Below, in pieces: positions 35,701-46,330 of a stretch of 64,000 nt of DNA. The DNA comes from Eudorina sp. 2006-703-Eu-15. Lineage: Eukaryota; Chlorophyta; Chlorophyceae; Chlamydomonadales; Volvocaceae. Positions within the stretch are counted from its first letter, which is position 1, and every line of letters starts with the position of its first letter. Where the stretch lies: positions 1-64,000 of the forward strand of contig BDSI01000032.1 in NCBI GenBank assembly GCA_003117195.1. Reading direction: 5' to 3'. The position numbers and the translations under genes were made by a program. Below the pieces are notes generated by a model. The model saw only the letters and a program-made list of their open reading frames with translations. It had not been told where the DNA came from and made no database searches.

Positions 35701-37507
35701 TGGGCGCCCTGGCACGGCCTGGCATCGAGATCGAGAACCACCCCTCGCTCCCCGCCGCTGGGGGCCCCCCTCATCTCCCTCCCTGCTGCTGCAGTCCATC
35801 TCGACCTTGCCCGCCGTGGAGCTCTTCGTGGACCTGCTGGCCGCCTCCAACAGCGACCTGGTGCTGGCGGCCCTGGCCCTCCTGGAGTGCCTGGCCCGGC
35901 GGCAAGACGCACACGAGACGTTCTGGGACTGCGACGCCGTGGCGCAGCTTGTGGCGCACCTGCAGATGAGGTCCGCGGCAGCCGCGGCCGCCGCCGCGGC
36001 CGCCACCGCCGCGGCGCTGGACCGCGACGGTCGCCGCGCGACCTGCGACACCGGCGTCAGCGGCGGCGGCGGCGGCGATTCTGTGCCGGGGAGTGACGCG
36101 GCTTCCAGCGCTGCCGCCGCCGCTGCCGCCGCCGCGACCGTGGCACAGCTGCAGCTGGGAGCTGCTCGAGTCTTGATGCGGCTTTGCTGCGACCCGGACC
36201 TCCATGGCCGGCTGGCGGCTACGGAGCTGCCGGCCGCGCTGATGGCGCTTGTCAAGCGTGGCGCGGAGCAGGTACGGTACTTGTGTGCAGTGGGATGCCG
36301 CCGCACTACTCACCGTGCATTGCATTGATCGGTCATGCTGTTGGCACCAGATAGAGCAAAAGCAAGCCGAACCGTCACTAATAACGCGCGAAACATTTGC
36401 CGCCCGCCGCATGCCGTTTGATTGGTTCGTCCGCCTTCCCGCCGTGTCGTCCGCAACAGGCAACGGGCCAGCAGCTTGCGGACAAAGCAACGCCGCCTCA
36501 CCCAACCATGCCTACCGGCGGCACAGCAGCCTCAGCTGCCTTTGCCGCCCTTGCGGTGGGCTCCTCCCGCGCGGCGGCTTCCGGCGGCACGTCGTCACTC
36601 CTGTCCTGCGCCCTGACCGCCCTGACGTCGCTTCTGGACAGTGCGGACGTACGACGTCAGGTGGGTGTGGCAGCAAGACAGCAGCCGGCAGGCCGTGCAG
36701 TGCCGGGCAGCAGCAGGGGAGGGAATCGAGAGATGCATTGGTCAGCAGGGCGCTCTGCTCTGGTTCCATAGTGGGATCGATGCTCGTGGAGCAGTGGTGC
36801 GTGCGTGGGATGGATGGATGGATGGATGGATGGATGGATGGATGGATGGATGGATGGATGGATGGATGGATGGATGGATGGATGGATGGATGGATGGATG
36901 GATGGATGGATGGATGGATGGATGGATGGATGGATGGATGGATGGATGGATGGATGGATGGATGGATGGATGGATGGATGGACGCATCACCTGCGGCGGC
37001 GAGTCCCAGCGTCGGCGCGCGCTGGATTTGGCGAGAGACAGCGCGTCGTCCCGCACACTTCACGGCAGAATAATGCGACGCCACACAAGCAAGCACAAAC
37101 CAACAGCACATACACGCACGGGCGGGTCCAGTCAATTATGTGTCCAATTTGATTCGACATGTAACTGAGTGATCGGTCTGACACGCACGATGGCACACGC
37201 ACCCTTACCTGCTGTCGGTCAACCGCGCGCGCTCGTCAACCCGTATATATATGTATATATAATATATGTATAATATATATGTATAAAATATATATACGTA
37301 CGTACGTACACTTAATGACTCACTTCCCTGATATATACTTTTCGTGCTGTGTTCATCCCGTCATCATTTCACATACAGGCCCGCGAGCGGCGACTCGCAT
37401 TGCATCTCGGAGTGCTGGCGGGTAGCGGCGGTGGCGCCGACCCTGGTGTCGCCCAACTCGCGGCGCTGTGCGGCCACAAGATGTGCGAGGCGCCGCCCCG
37501 GGCATAG
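26735..37507 (+). CDS. Giant armadillo/HEAT-like repeat protein, ten exons, 2401 residues
   Basis: The function is unknown; ARM/HEAT solenoids usually serve as protein-binding scaffolds. Exons 26735-29784, 30255-31412, 31550-32078, 32489-32751, 33030-33756, 34207-34701, 35233-35409, 35795-36271, 36460-36660 and 37379-37507 (TAG) join in frame at every junction. Leu/Ala-rich helical repeats occupy residues of about 110-780, for example around 140-220, 300-420 and 470-640. More lie at about 1310-1400, 1500-1665 and 2090-2360, where L-A-L-L-E-C-L-A-R type helices are clearest. They are separated by low-complexity Ala/Gly/Ser/Pro linkers and His runs (about residues 279-286 and 1530-1550). No membrane segment or catalytic motif was seen. 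ATG 26735 is the first in-frame ATG, though the frame is open back to 26597. The intron after exon 4 starts with GC (TTGTG/GCAAGT). Without the first splice the frame would stop at 29786, so two separate genes remain possible but less likely. Confidence 0.75.
32079..32190. repeat. GGGGTGGGGC-rich intron repeat
   Basis: Irregular copies of GGGGTGGGGCG directly behind the exon 3 donor of the ARM-repeat gene. Confidence 0.8.
36808..36981. repeat. (GGAT)n tetranucleotide microsatellite, about 43 copies
   Basis: An almost pure GGAT run inside the last intron (36661-37378) of the ARM-repeat gene. The same TGGATGGA motif is part of the 57-bp minisatellite at 7.8-9.4 kb. Confidence 0.97.
37243..37312. 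repeat. AT-rich (TATA/TGTA)n and (ACGT)n microsatellite
   Basis: Alternating TATATATG/ATAATATA sequence passes into ACGTACGTACGT near the end of the last ARM-gene intron. It is the most AT-rich stretch of the neighbourhood. Confidence 0.85.
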
Positions 37508-40500
37508 AAAGCTATCAAGGTTGTCTCAGCGAGCAGTGGGGCGTGCCGAGTGAGCGATCGAGCGACATATACACGTGCGTACGTACGTAAGTACAATTGT
37601 GCACGTGCACGTACGTTAGTGCGCACGTGGCACTGTTGTGGTACCAACGACAGAGCCGGACCGGCGGACGGCGCCGGCCCCTGCCTGTCATGTACGAGCT
37701 GGCTGCCCTTATTATTAATAATGCATGGTGCGGCTGATGAGCCAAACTGCAGGTTGTCGCGGCTGAGATAGATAGATATGCGTGTGAGCATTATTCGTGA
37801 TTGGGGAGTTGCTTGGGCGGGATCGATCGGAGGCGGATGCATGCCCTTGCTTGCCTAAGAAAAACCACAAAGCCGATGAACCCGCCCGCAGGCACCTCAC
37901 AAAGGGACGAAGCATCTCACTTTACTTGACCACAGCATGCAATCGCTCGCTCGGCAGATACATACATATAATGCCCGATCACCAGCCAGTACTAACGATA
38001 ATAATCGTACGTGTTATGGACGGCACGCGGGCAGTTATGTAGCGAACGCAACCGTTATGTCGTTGCTGAATGAAGCGTGCGGCGGCGGGTCGAGCGACCT
38101 TGTCTGTCAGTGCATCGAACATTATCGAACGCTATGTGTGAGGATGGAGCAAGCTGCTGTGTGCTCACCAGACTAGCCTCGCTCATCGGTTAGGGCGGGC
38201 TAGGCGGGCGACGGTCGGCGCACTGCTGGCTAGCTTCCGTCTGCCATTTTTTCGTCTGGTTTTATTTTTCCGGACGGGTACGTATGTACATGCATGTACG
38301 TAGCCGGACGCACGTACGTAAGTGTGCGTGCATGGGATGCATGAACAAGGGGATATTTACATTAGGTCCACGCAGCGGCAAGTAAGTCCACCTAGTCCAT
38401 CCGTCCAGCTATGGGATCCCATACGGTACATGCATGCGTGTGATGGCAAGCCACTGTCCCGAGCGACGACTGATCGGGTCTAACGTGTGGACCTTTCGTG
38501 CGCATATATTGTAGTGGTAGTACACGCGACATGTTTTTGATTCGGGATATATTATTCGGGATGCGAACGATATGGGCGGGCACCTAGCACACCAACAGCA
38601 GTTGGCCTGTGGCGTGCTGCATGCTGCGTGCTGCATGTGCTAGGCAGCTGGCTTCCGTTCGTTCGTTTCAGCAAGCCGCTGATCGATGACGCGAAGTACG
38701 CATGCGTGTGCTTGCTTGACGACGGCCCACGCCCGGACATCGATCTATGGCATCTATCTATCGTCAATAATGTGCACCGCCAATCAAGCGAGTTTCACTC
38801 GGAATAAGGTGCGTCCTCGAGTAGTGCAGGCTGCTGCGTTACGAGCGATGGGCTGCTGCTTGACAAGCAACACGCACAGTGCGTGATAATAATAGTAATA
38901 ATAACAACAACAATAATACTGATAGTGGGTTCATCGATAACACAGTGGCATGTGGCTCCTGGCGGGTATAGCAGCGGGTATATATGTGTAGTGTATGTAT
39001 GCATGCCGCAGTCCAACGCAGTCTATCCATCTCAGCTTGCAGTCCGTGCGTGTGACAAGGGCATCATTATCATCGCGTCCAGTCCCATTACTCCTGCATG
39101 TATGCAAGTAAGTGCAGGGGAACTACGCCAGCCAGCTGCATCTGGAACTCTCCCATTGTGACGCACGGAACAGATAGAATACCAGCCCGCCCGCAAGGAA
39201 CGAACAAGCACACACACACATACACACACACACACACATGTTCAGACGCATGCATGGGTGCGCAGCCAAGTAGTTATATGTCATAATGTGTTGATTCGCT
39301 ATATATGCTGTATGGATGTACGTACCGCCGGCTTATGACATTGGTCTATGTGCGTGTGTGCGGGGTGCACCCCACTGCAGTGGTTTGGGATGGGTGGGCC
39401 CAAAAATAGTATAATAATGGCGGTTCTAGGACAGCTACGACTAACCCCCAACTAACTCGTGTACGGCACCCCACCCCCCTTCAGCCGTACAGAGTTTGCG
39501 TGGCAGTCGGCAGCTGCGCAAGTGTGAGCAGGTAGCTAGTTGTACGGCGGCCCAGCTTGGAAGCTAACTGACTGTAGTGACACACAACGGCAGTTGGCAC
39601 TAGTCGGCAGGCGTGTGAGTGGGAGCCGGCAGTTGAGCGTGCACACCAGTGTCCGTAACTTCCACCTACACTGTAGAAATATGCCCCCAAATCCGCCGCC
39701 GGAGGCGAAGAAAACTTTTTGGATTTGGGGGCGGTGCACCTCCGGGTGAAGATGCTTGGGATGGAGCACATTTGGCGGTATCTGTAGACGTTTTGGGGGG
39801 CTTGGGGGCTTGCCCCTTGACAAGGAACATTTTCCAGGCGTAGATGCGGAGGGAAGTGTCATCTACGCTGTGTAGATGCGGAGGGCCTGCTGGGAAGCTG
39901 CGGCAGAGAAGCACGGTGTGGGTTGGTGGTTGGAGCGGCGCACGAGTGGGAGTGCATAATCGTGCGTGCGCTGTTGAGAAGCTGTATGTGAGCTGTGTGT
40001 AAACTCAGAAAGACGTATGGGGCTGACTATGTTTCCATGAGCTGCCTCTGAGCGCACATGGTTACACATGGTTGGCAGTTGGGCCCAAGCGCGGGTGGGA
40101 CTTGCTGGAGTGCACGATAGGCGCTGGGGGCACACACGGGCGGGGTGCAGGCTGCAGGGTCAGCGGCGGAAACTGGCCTCGTGGCCTGGCTCGTGAGCTG
40201 CGTCGGCAGGTCCCTCTTGTAACCAATGCAAATTGGTGCGAATTTAAGCGAAACTGGGGCAAAACTTGAGTGAATTCCCCCCAGCTGCGACAGTGTAGGA
40301 ATAACTACAGACTTTGTTAAATTCTAGTACAAATTCAAAAAACGGCATGCGTCAGGCTCCTTTCATGGCCTTCCGCAGCACGTGACAGGTGTTGGGGTTC
40401 AGCAGGTCCTCCTGCAGCTACGTGGCAGAGAAGGGGCGCTGGCGCAGCTGCACGCGGAACAGCTGGTGCTGGCTGAGGCCAAGCAGCAGCACGGCGGTAG

Positions 40501-40567
40501 CGGCGGTGGCTTGCGACTTCTTGAGGCGGATAATGGTGAGGAGCCCATGCCGCCAGCCAAGCCTGGT
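37508..40567. other. Intergenic region with microsatellites
   Basis: No supported gene. It contains repeated ACGTACGT tracts (37580-37610, 38280-38320), a CA repeat at about 39209-39238, direct repeats of TAGATGCGGAGGG (39842 and 39874) and the inverted repeat at 39683-39732. A 73-residue frame at 40382-40603 looks partly protein-like (Gln/Leu/Ala-rich helix). It runs into the left edge of the tRNA array, so it may be an exon fragment of a gene cut by the array. Confidence 0.4.
39683..39732. repeat. Perfect 12-bp inverted repeat (hairpin)
   Basis: GCCCCCAAATCC at 39683-39694 is matched by GGATTTGGGGGC at 39721-39732, with a 26-base spacer that itself holds CCGCCGCCGGAGGCG. Confidence 0.8.
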
Positions 40568-40616
40568 ACAGCTGTGCAGGAGACATATAGCTGTAAATCA
40601 TAACAACTGCTCCTCT

Positions 40617-41002
40617 CATGTCCATGTCCATGTCCATGTCCATGTCCATGTCCATGTCCATGTCCATGTCCATGTCCATGTCCATGTCCATGTCCATGTC
40701 CATGTCCATGTCCATGTCCATGTCCATGTCCATGTCCATGTCCATGTCCATGTCCATGTCCATGTCCATGTCCATGTCCATGTCCATGTCCATGTCCATG
40801 TCCATGTCCATGTCCATGTCCATGTCCATGTCCATGTCCATGTCCATGTCCATGTCCATGTCCATGTCCATGTCCATGTCCATGTCCATGTCCATGTCCA
40901 TGTCCATGTCCATGTCCATGTCCATGTCCATGTCCATGTCCATGTCCATGTCCATGTCCATGTCCATGTCCATGTCCATGTCCATGTCCATGTCCATGTC
41001 CA
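40617..41002. repeat. (CATGTC)n hexanucleotide microsatellite, about 64 copies
   Basis: A pure run at the left edge of the tRNA array, at the place where ordinary units have two to four CATGTC copies. It is therefore an expansion of a motif of the unit itself. It is open in all frames on both strands (His-Val, Ser-Met, Met-Asp and Gly-His dipeptides), which explains the long open frames here. Confidence 0.97.
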
Positions 41003-41165
41003 TCTTCATCTTGTCTTGACAGGAAGCTACACATTCACTGTACGGCATTCGATGTACGGCTCATGAGGGGGTTTGAGCCTGAGATTGGTGGGCGCGGTAG
41101 GTTCCTTGGACATTGGACAGGTGACACCGTCAGTGGCCTCCTCCGTACGACAGTCCCCGGGTTCG

Positions 41166-41238
41166 GCTCGGTTAGCTCAGTCGGTAGAGCGTACGGCTGT
41201 TAACCGTAAGGTCGACGGTTCGAACCCGTCATCGAGCG
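41166..41238 (+). tRNA. tRNA-Asn(GTT), unit 1, consensus
   Basis: 73 bases, intronless. Acceptor GCTCGGT pairs with ATCGAGC (one G-T), D-stem GCTC/GAGC, anticodon stem TACGG/CCGTA with loop CTGTTAA (anticodon GTT), T-stem GACGG/CCGTC with loop TTCGAAC, discriminator G. Internal A and B boxes are intact. Reference copy for the array. Confidence 0.95.
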
Positions 41239-41284
41239 TGTTGGAGGCCAAGGCACGGCTGCGTGTGTGTGTGTGTGAGGGTCG

Positions 41285-41386
41285 GGGGTCGTAGCTCAGA
41301 TGGTAGAGCGCCCCCTTAGCAGTGTGTGTCCCTCGATGGCACATGTGACTTGCGGGAGGCAGGGGGATCAATACCCTCCGACTCCA
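41285..41386 (+). tRNA. tRNA-Ala(AGC) with 29-base intron, unit 1, stem mismatch
   Basis: Acceptor GGGGTCG pairs with CGACTCC and has the G3-T70 pair that defines alanine tRNA. D-stem GCTC/GAGC, anticodon AGC in the loop TTAGCA/T, with a 29-base intron after position 37, the canonical place. T-stem GGGGG/CCCTC. The T-loop starts with A rather than T in all copies. In this copy the anticodon stem is CCCCC against GCGGG (one C-C mismatch) and the T-loop is ATCAATA. Confidence 0.8.
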
Positions 41387-41413
41387 AGGGCCATGCAGGC
41401 AGGGTCGGGGCTG

Positions 41414-41417
41414 TTTT
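41414..41417 (+). terminator. RNA polymerase III TTTT terminator behind tRNA-Ala (unit 1)
   Basis: The first T4 run after tRNA-Ala lies 28 bases behind its end, and the same GCTGTTTTATC is repeated in every unit. The 46-base spacer between tRNA-Asn and tRNA-Ala has no T4 run, so a joint Asn-Ala transcript ending here is likely. Confidence 0.6.
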
Positions 41418-41762
41418 ATCAGGCCGGGATGGTAGTAGCCACTGGCTGGCATCCACCTGCCATGCACCGCTGTTGCCTGCACTACCGAACCAGCCTGCTC
41501 CATCCATTCTCGGGGGACAGCTGTGCAGGAGACATGCAGCTGTATGTGAAGGACCCCTAACAACTGCTCCTCTCATGTCCATGTCCATGTCCATGTCCAT
41601 CTTCATCTTGTCTTGACAGGAAGCTACACATTCACTGTACGGCATTCGATGTACGGCTCATGAGGGGGTTTGAGCCTGAGATTGGTGGGCGCGGTAGGTT
41701 CCTTGGACATTGGACAGGTGACACCGTCAGTGGCCTCCTCCGTACGACAGTCCCCGGGTTCG

Positions 41763-41835
41763 GCTCGGTTAGCTCAGTCGGTAGAGCGTACGGCTGTTAA
41801 CCGTAAGGTCGACGGTTCGAACCCGTCATCGAGCG
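41763..41835 (+). tRNA. tRNA-Asn(GTT), unit 2
   Basis: Consensus copy. Confidence 0.95.
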
Positions 41836-41881
41836 TGTTGGAGGCCAAGGCACGGCTGCGTGTGCGTGTGTGTGAGGGTCG

Positions 41882-41983
41882 GGGGTCGTAGCTCAGATGG
41901 TAGAGCGCCCCCTTAGCAGTGTGTGTCCCTCGATGGCACATGTGACTTGCGGGAGGCAGGGGGATCAATACCCTCCGACTCCA
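41882..41983 (+). tRNA. tRNA-Ala(AGC), unit 2, stem mismatch
   Basis: Same C-C anticodon-stem mismatch and ATCAATA T-loop as unit 1. Confidence 0.8.
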
Positions 41984-42359
41984 AGGGCCATGCAGGCAGG
42001 GTCGGGGCTGTTTTATCAGGCCGGGATGGTAGTAGCCACTGGCTGGCATCCACCTGCCATGCACCGCTGTTGCCTGCACTACCGAACCAGCCTGCTCCAT
42101 CCATTCTCGGGGGACAGCTGTGCAGGAGACATGCAGCTGTATGTGAAGGACCCCTAACAACTGCTCCTCTCATGTCCATGTCCATGTCCATGTCCATCTT
42201 CATCTTGTCTTGACAGGAAGCTACACATTCACTGTACGGCATTCGATGTACGGCTCATGAGGGGGTTTGAGCCTGAGATTGGTGGGCGCGGTAGGTTCCT
42301 TGGACATTGGACAGGTGACACCGTCAGTGGCCTCCTCCGTACGACAGTCCCCGGGTTTG

Positions 42360-42432
42360 GCTCGGTTGGCTCAGTCGGTAGAGCGTACGGCTGTTAACCG
42401 TAAGGTCGACGGTTCGAACCCGTCATCGAGCG
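42360..42432 (+). tRNA. tRNA-Asn(GTT), unit 3, variant
   Basis: Position 9 is G instead of A (GGTTGGCTC); stems unchanged. Confidence 0.9.
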
Positions 42433-42477
42433 TGTTGGAGCCAAGGCACGGCTGCGTGTGCGTGTGTGTGAGGGTCG

Positions 42478-42579
42478 GGGGTCGTAGCTCAGATGGTAGA
42501 GCGCCCCCTTAGCAGTGTGTGTCCCTCGATGGCACATGTGACTTGCGGGAGGCAGGGGGATCAATACCCTCCGACTCCA
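42478..42579 (+). tRNA. tRNA-Ala(AGC), unit 3, stem mismatch
   Basis: Same changes as unit 1. Confidence 0.8.
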
Positions 42580-42952
42580 AGGGCCATGCAGGCAGGGTCG
42601 GGGCTGTTTTATCAGGCCGGGATGGTAGTAGCCACTGGCTGGCATCCACCTGCCATGCACCGCTGTTGCCTGCACTACCGAACCAGCCTGCTCCATCCAT
42701 TCTCGGGGACAGCTGTGCAGGAGACATGCAGCTGTATGTGAAGGACCCCTAACAACTGCTCCTCTCATGTCCATCGATGTCCACGTACATCTTCATCTTG
42801 TCTTGACAGGAAGCTACACATTCACTGTACGGCATTCGATGTACGGCTCATGAGGGGGTTTGAGCCTGAGATTGGTGGGCGCGGTAGGTTCCTTGGACAT
42901 TGGACAGGTGACACCGTCAGTGGCCTCCTCCGTACGACAGTCCCCGGGTTCG

Positions 42953-43025
42953 GCTCGGTTAGCTCAGTCGGTAGAGCGTACGGCTGTTAACCGTAAGGTC
43001 GACGGTTCGAACCCGTCATTGAGCG
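42953..43025 (+). tRNA. tRNA-Asn(GTT), unit 4, variant
   Basis: The acceptor 3' strand is ATTGAGC, giving a second G-T pair. Confidence 0.9.
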
Positions 43026-43071
43026 TGTTGGAGGCCAAGGCACGGCTGCGTGTGCGTGTGTGTGAGGGTCG

Positions 43072-43173
43072 GGGGTCGTAGCTCAGATGGTAGAGCGCCC
43101 GCTTAGCAGTGTGTGTCCCTCGAAGGCACATGTGACTTGCGGGAGGCAGGGGGATCGATACCCTCCGACTCCA
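43072..43173 (+). tRNA. tRNA-Ala(AGC), unit 4
   Basis: First copy with the fully paired anticodon stem CCCGC/GCGGG and T-loop ATCGATA. The intron has CGAAGG instead of CGATGG. Confidence 0.92.
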
Positions 43174-43547
43174 AGGGCCATGCAGGCAGGGTCGGGGCTG
43201 TTTTATCAGGCCGGGATGGTAGTAGCCACTGGCTGGCATCCACCTGCCATGCACCGCTGTTGCCTGCACTACCGAACCAGCCTGCTCCATCCATTCTCGG
43301 GGGACAGCTGTGCAGGAGACATGCAGCTGTATGTGAAGGACCCCTAACAACTGCTCCTCTCATGTCCATCGATGTCCATGTCCATCTTCATCTTGTCTTG
43401 ACAGGAAGCTACACATTCACTGTACGGCATTCGATGTACGGCTCATGAGGGGGTTTGAGCCTGAGATTGGTGGGCGCGGTAGGTTCCTTGGACATTGGAT
43501 AGGTGACACCGTCAGTGGCCTCCTCCGTACGACAGTCCCCGGGTTCG

Positions 43548-43620
43548 GCTCGGTTAGCTCAGTCGGTAGAGCGAACGGCTGTTAACCGTAAGGTCGACGG
43601 TTCGAACCCGTCATCGAGCG
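43548..43620 (+). tRNA. tRNA-Asn(GTT), unit 5, variant
   Basis: Anticodon stem AACGG/CCGTA: the first pair is an A-A mismatch. Confidence 0.88.
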
Positions 43621-43666
43621 TGTTGGAGGCCAAGGCACGGCTGCGTGTGCGTGTGTGTGAGGGTCG

Positions 43667-43768
43667 GGGGTCGTAGCTCAGATGGTAGAGCGCCCGCTTA
43701 GCAGTGTGTGTCCCTCGAAGGCACAAGTGACTTGCGGGAGGCAGGGGGATCGATACCCTCCGACTCCA
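43667..43768 (+). tRNA. tRNA-Ala(AGC), unit 5
   Basis: Paired stem; intron variant CGAAGG and CACAAGTG. Confidence 0.92.
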
Positions 43769-44142
43769 AGGGCCATGCAGGCAGGGTCGGGGCTGTTTTA
43801 TCAGGCCGGGATGGTAGTAGCCACTGGCTGGCATCCACCTGCCATGCACCGCTGTTGCCTGCACTACCGAACCAGCCTGCTCCATCCATTCTCGGGGGAC
43901 AGCTGTGCAGGAGACATGCAGCTGTATGTGAAGGACCCCTAACAACTGCTCCTCTCATGTCCATCGATGTCCACGTACATCTTCATCTTGTCTTGACAGG
44001 AAGCTACACATTCACTGTACGGCATTCGATGTACGGCTCATGAGGGGGTTTGAGCCTGAGATTGGTGGGCGCGGTAGGTTCCTTGGACATTGGACAGGTG
44101 ACACCGTCAGTGGCCTCCTCCGTACGACAGTCCCCGGGTTCG

Positions 44143-44215
44143 GCTCGGTTAGCTCAGTCGGTAGAGCGAACGGCTGTTAACCGTAAGGTCGACGGTTCGA
44201 ACCCGTCATCGAGCG
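44143..44215 (+). tRNA. tRNA-Asn(GTT), unit 6, variant
   Basis: Same A-A mismatch as unit 5. Followed by the first 894-bp insertion. Confidence 0.88.
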
Positions 44216-44240
44216 TGTTGGAGGCCAAGGCACGGCTGCG

Positions 44241-45134
44241 TGTCGTACCAGACTGATGGCAGAATGCCGTACTATGTGGGAATATAAATATATCCCAGCA
44301 CGAGTAGCTACTCCAGTGCTGAGATGTACAAAGGCTCGGCTGCGCTCCAGCCGGCAGACGATGGCTAGCTACGCTGTGTGTGGCCAGGTGGCCCGGAACG
44401 GATCTCAGTGCGGCCTGGCGCCAAGAGCGGATCTTGTAGCGCGTTTAACCTGCCTAGCGTCAGCTGCGGACAAATGATCAACTTGCGATTGTTACAAAGA
44501 TATCGAATGAGTCGCTCAATAGCGCTCAGTGGTCTTATTACGCTCACGAAGATTTGCTTCGAGAGCCAAACGACAAAGATGCGTTTGCTCTCTCAGCGCT
44601 AAGTACACACCGACGCTGGCCTGACGGGTACGACGCACCCTTATCCCTACCACTAAGGCCATAACGTGAGGGATTATTCCTCTGGCAGTACACCTACTAC
44701 GCGGTGCAACACACGATCGGCGCTACGACTGAACACAAACAAGTACAGATTGCCGCCCTGCACCCAGTCAGGGGCGAGCGCAGCGACGTAGCACGCGCCG
44801 ACCCAAACCCTGAGCCGCATGCGTCGGTTGACCAAGTCTTGCAACTACGAGCGCCCGCCCCACAACGCGGTGCGCTAGATAGATAAAGTAACAAACAAGC
44901 AAACGCGCCTGAAGCGCCAACTGACAAACGCTCGGACGACCGAGTGAACAGTTCGACTCAATGGCTTAGTACGGGAAAGCTCCCGTTATCCAGACAGGCG
45001 AGACGTACGCCGAAACGCGAGACATACGCCGAACAATTCCTACTCACTACACTTCGCGCCCTTGGCGCTGCGTGGTAGTGCAAACGGAATTCGATAGATC
45101 CATACTACGACAGCGACACTACCAAGTCATGACA
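44241..45134. mobile_element. 894-bp solo-LTR-like insertion, copy 1
   Basis: The unit is interrupted between tRNA-Asn and tRNA-Ala. The inserted sequence begins TGTC and ends GACA (TG...CA termini) and is flanked by TGCG on both sides (44237-44240 and 45135-45138); an uninterrupted unit has a single TGCG. These are marks of a solo LTR with 4-bp target duplication, though the flank is a TG-rich repeat and this weakens the duplication evidence. It has AATATAAATATA near the left end and no convincing coding frame. This copy differs from the other two by at least one base (GACATACGCC, 45020). Confidence 0.6.
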
Positions 45135-45159
45135 TGCGTGTGCGTGTGTGTGAGGGTCG

Positions 45160-45261
45160 GGGGTCGTAGCTCAGATGGTAGAGCGCCCGCTTAGCAGTGT
45201 GTGTCCCTCGAAGGCACATGTGACTTGCGGGAGGCAGGGGGATCGATACCCTCCGACTCCA
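45160..45261 (+). tRNA. tRNA-Ala(AGC), unit 6
   Basis: Paired stem, intron CGAAGG variant; separated from its tRNA-Asn by the insertion. Confidence 0.92.
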
Positions 45262-45637
45262 AGGGCCATGCAGGCAGGGTCGGGGCTGTTTTATCAGGCC
45301 GGGATGGTAGTAGCCACTGGCTGGCATCCACCTGCCATGCACCGCTGTTGCCTGCACTACCGAACCAGCCTGCTCCATCCATTCTCGGGGGACAGCTGTG
45401 CAGGAGACATGCAGCTGTATGTGAAGGACCCCTAACAACTGCTCCTCTCATGTCCATGTCCATGTCCATGTCCATCTTCATCTTGTCTTGACAGGAAGCT
45501 ACACATTCACTGTACGGCATTCGATGTACGGCTCATGAGGGGGTTTGAGCCTGAGATTGGTGGGCGCGGTAGGTTCCTTGGACATTGGACAGGTGACACC
45601 GTCAGTGGCCTCCTCCGTACGACAGTCCCCGGGTTCG

Positions 45638-45710
45638 GCTCGGTTAGCTCAGTCGGTAGAGCGTACGGCTGTTAACCGTAAGGTCGACGGTTCGAACCCG
45701 TCATCGAGCG
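45638..45710 (+). tRNA. tRNA-Asn(GTT), unit 7
   Basis: Consensus copy. Confidence 0.95.
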
Positions 45711-45756
45711 TGTTGGAGGCCAAGGCACGGCTGCGTGTGCGTGTGTGTGAGGGTCG

Positions 45757-45858
45757 GGGGTCGTAGCTCAGATGGTAGGGCGCCCGCTTAGCAGTGTGTG
45801 TCCCTCGATGGCACATGTGACTTGCGGGAGGCAGGGGGATCGATACCCTCCGACTCCA
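45757..45858 (+). tRNA. tRNA-Ala(AGC), unit 7, variant
   Basis: D-stem GGGC instead of GAGC, so one T-G wobble pair. Confidence 0.9.
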
Positions 45859-46232
45859 AGGGCCATGCAGGCAGGGTCGGGGCTGTTTTATCAGGCCGGG
45901 ATGGTAGTAGCCACTGGCTGGCATCCACCTGCCATGCACCGCTGTTGCCTGCACTACCGAACCAGCCTGCTCCATCCATTCTCGGGGGACAGCTGTGCAG
46001 GAGACATGCAGCTGTATGTGAAGGACCCCTAACAACTGCTCCTCTCATGTCCATCGATGTCCACGTACATCTTCATCTTGTCTTGACAGGAAGCTACACA
46101 TTCACTGTACGGCATTCGATGTACGGCTCATGAGGGGGTTTGAGCCTGAGATTGGTGGGCGCGGTAGGTTCCTTGGACATTGGACAGGTGACACCGTCAG
46201 TGGCCTCCTCCGTACGACAGTCCCCGGGTTCG

Positions 46233-46305
46233 GCTCGGTTAGCTCAGTCGGTAGAGCGTACGGCTATTAACCGTAAGGTCGACGGTTCGAACCCGTCATC
46301 GAGCG
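46233..46305 (+). tRNA. tRNA with Asn body but anticodon ATT, unit 8
   Basis: The loop is CTATTAA: G34 of the Asn anticodon has become A. All stems are intact. Followed by insertion copy 2. Confidence 0.88.
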
Positions 46306-46330
46306 TGTTGGAGGCCAAGGTACGGCTGCG

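Noticed and set aside
40335..41066. Open frames of Met-Asp, Gly-His, His-Val and Ser-Met dipeptides
   Set aside because: Translation of the CATGTC microsatellite only.
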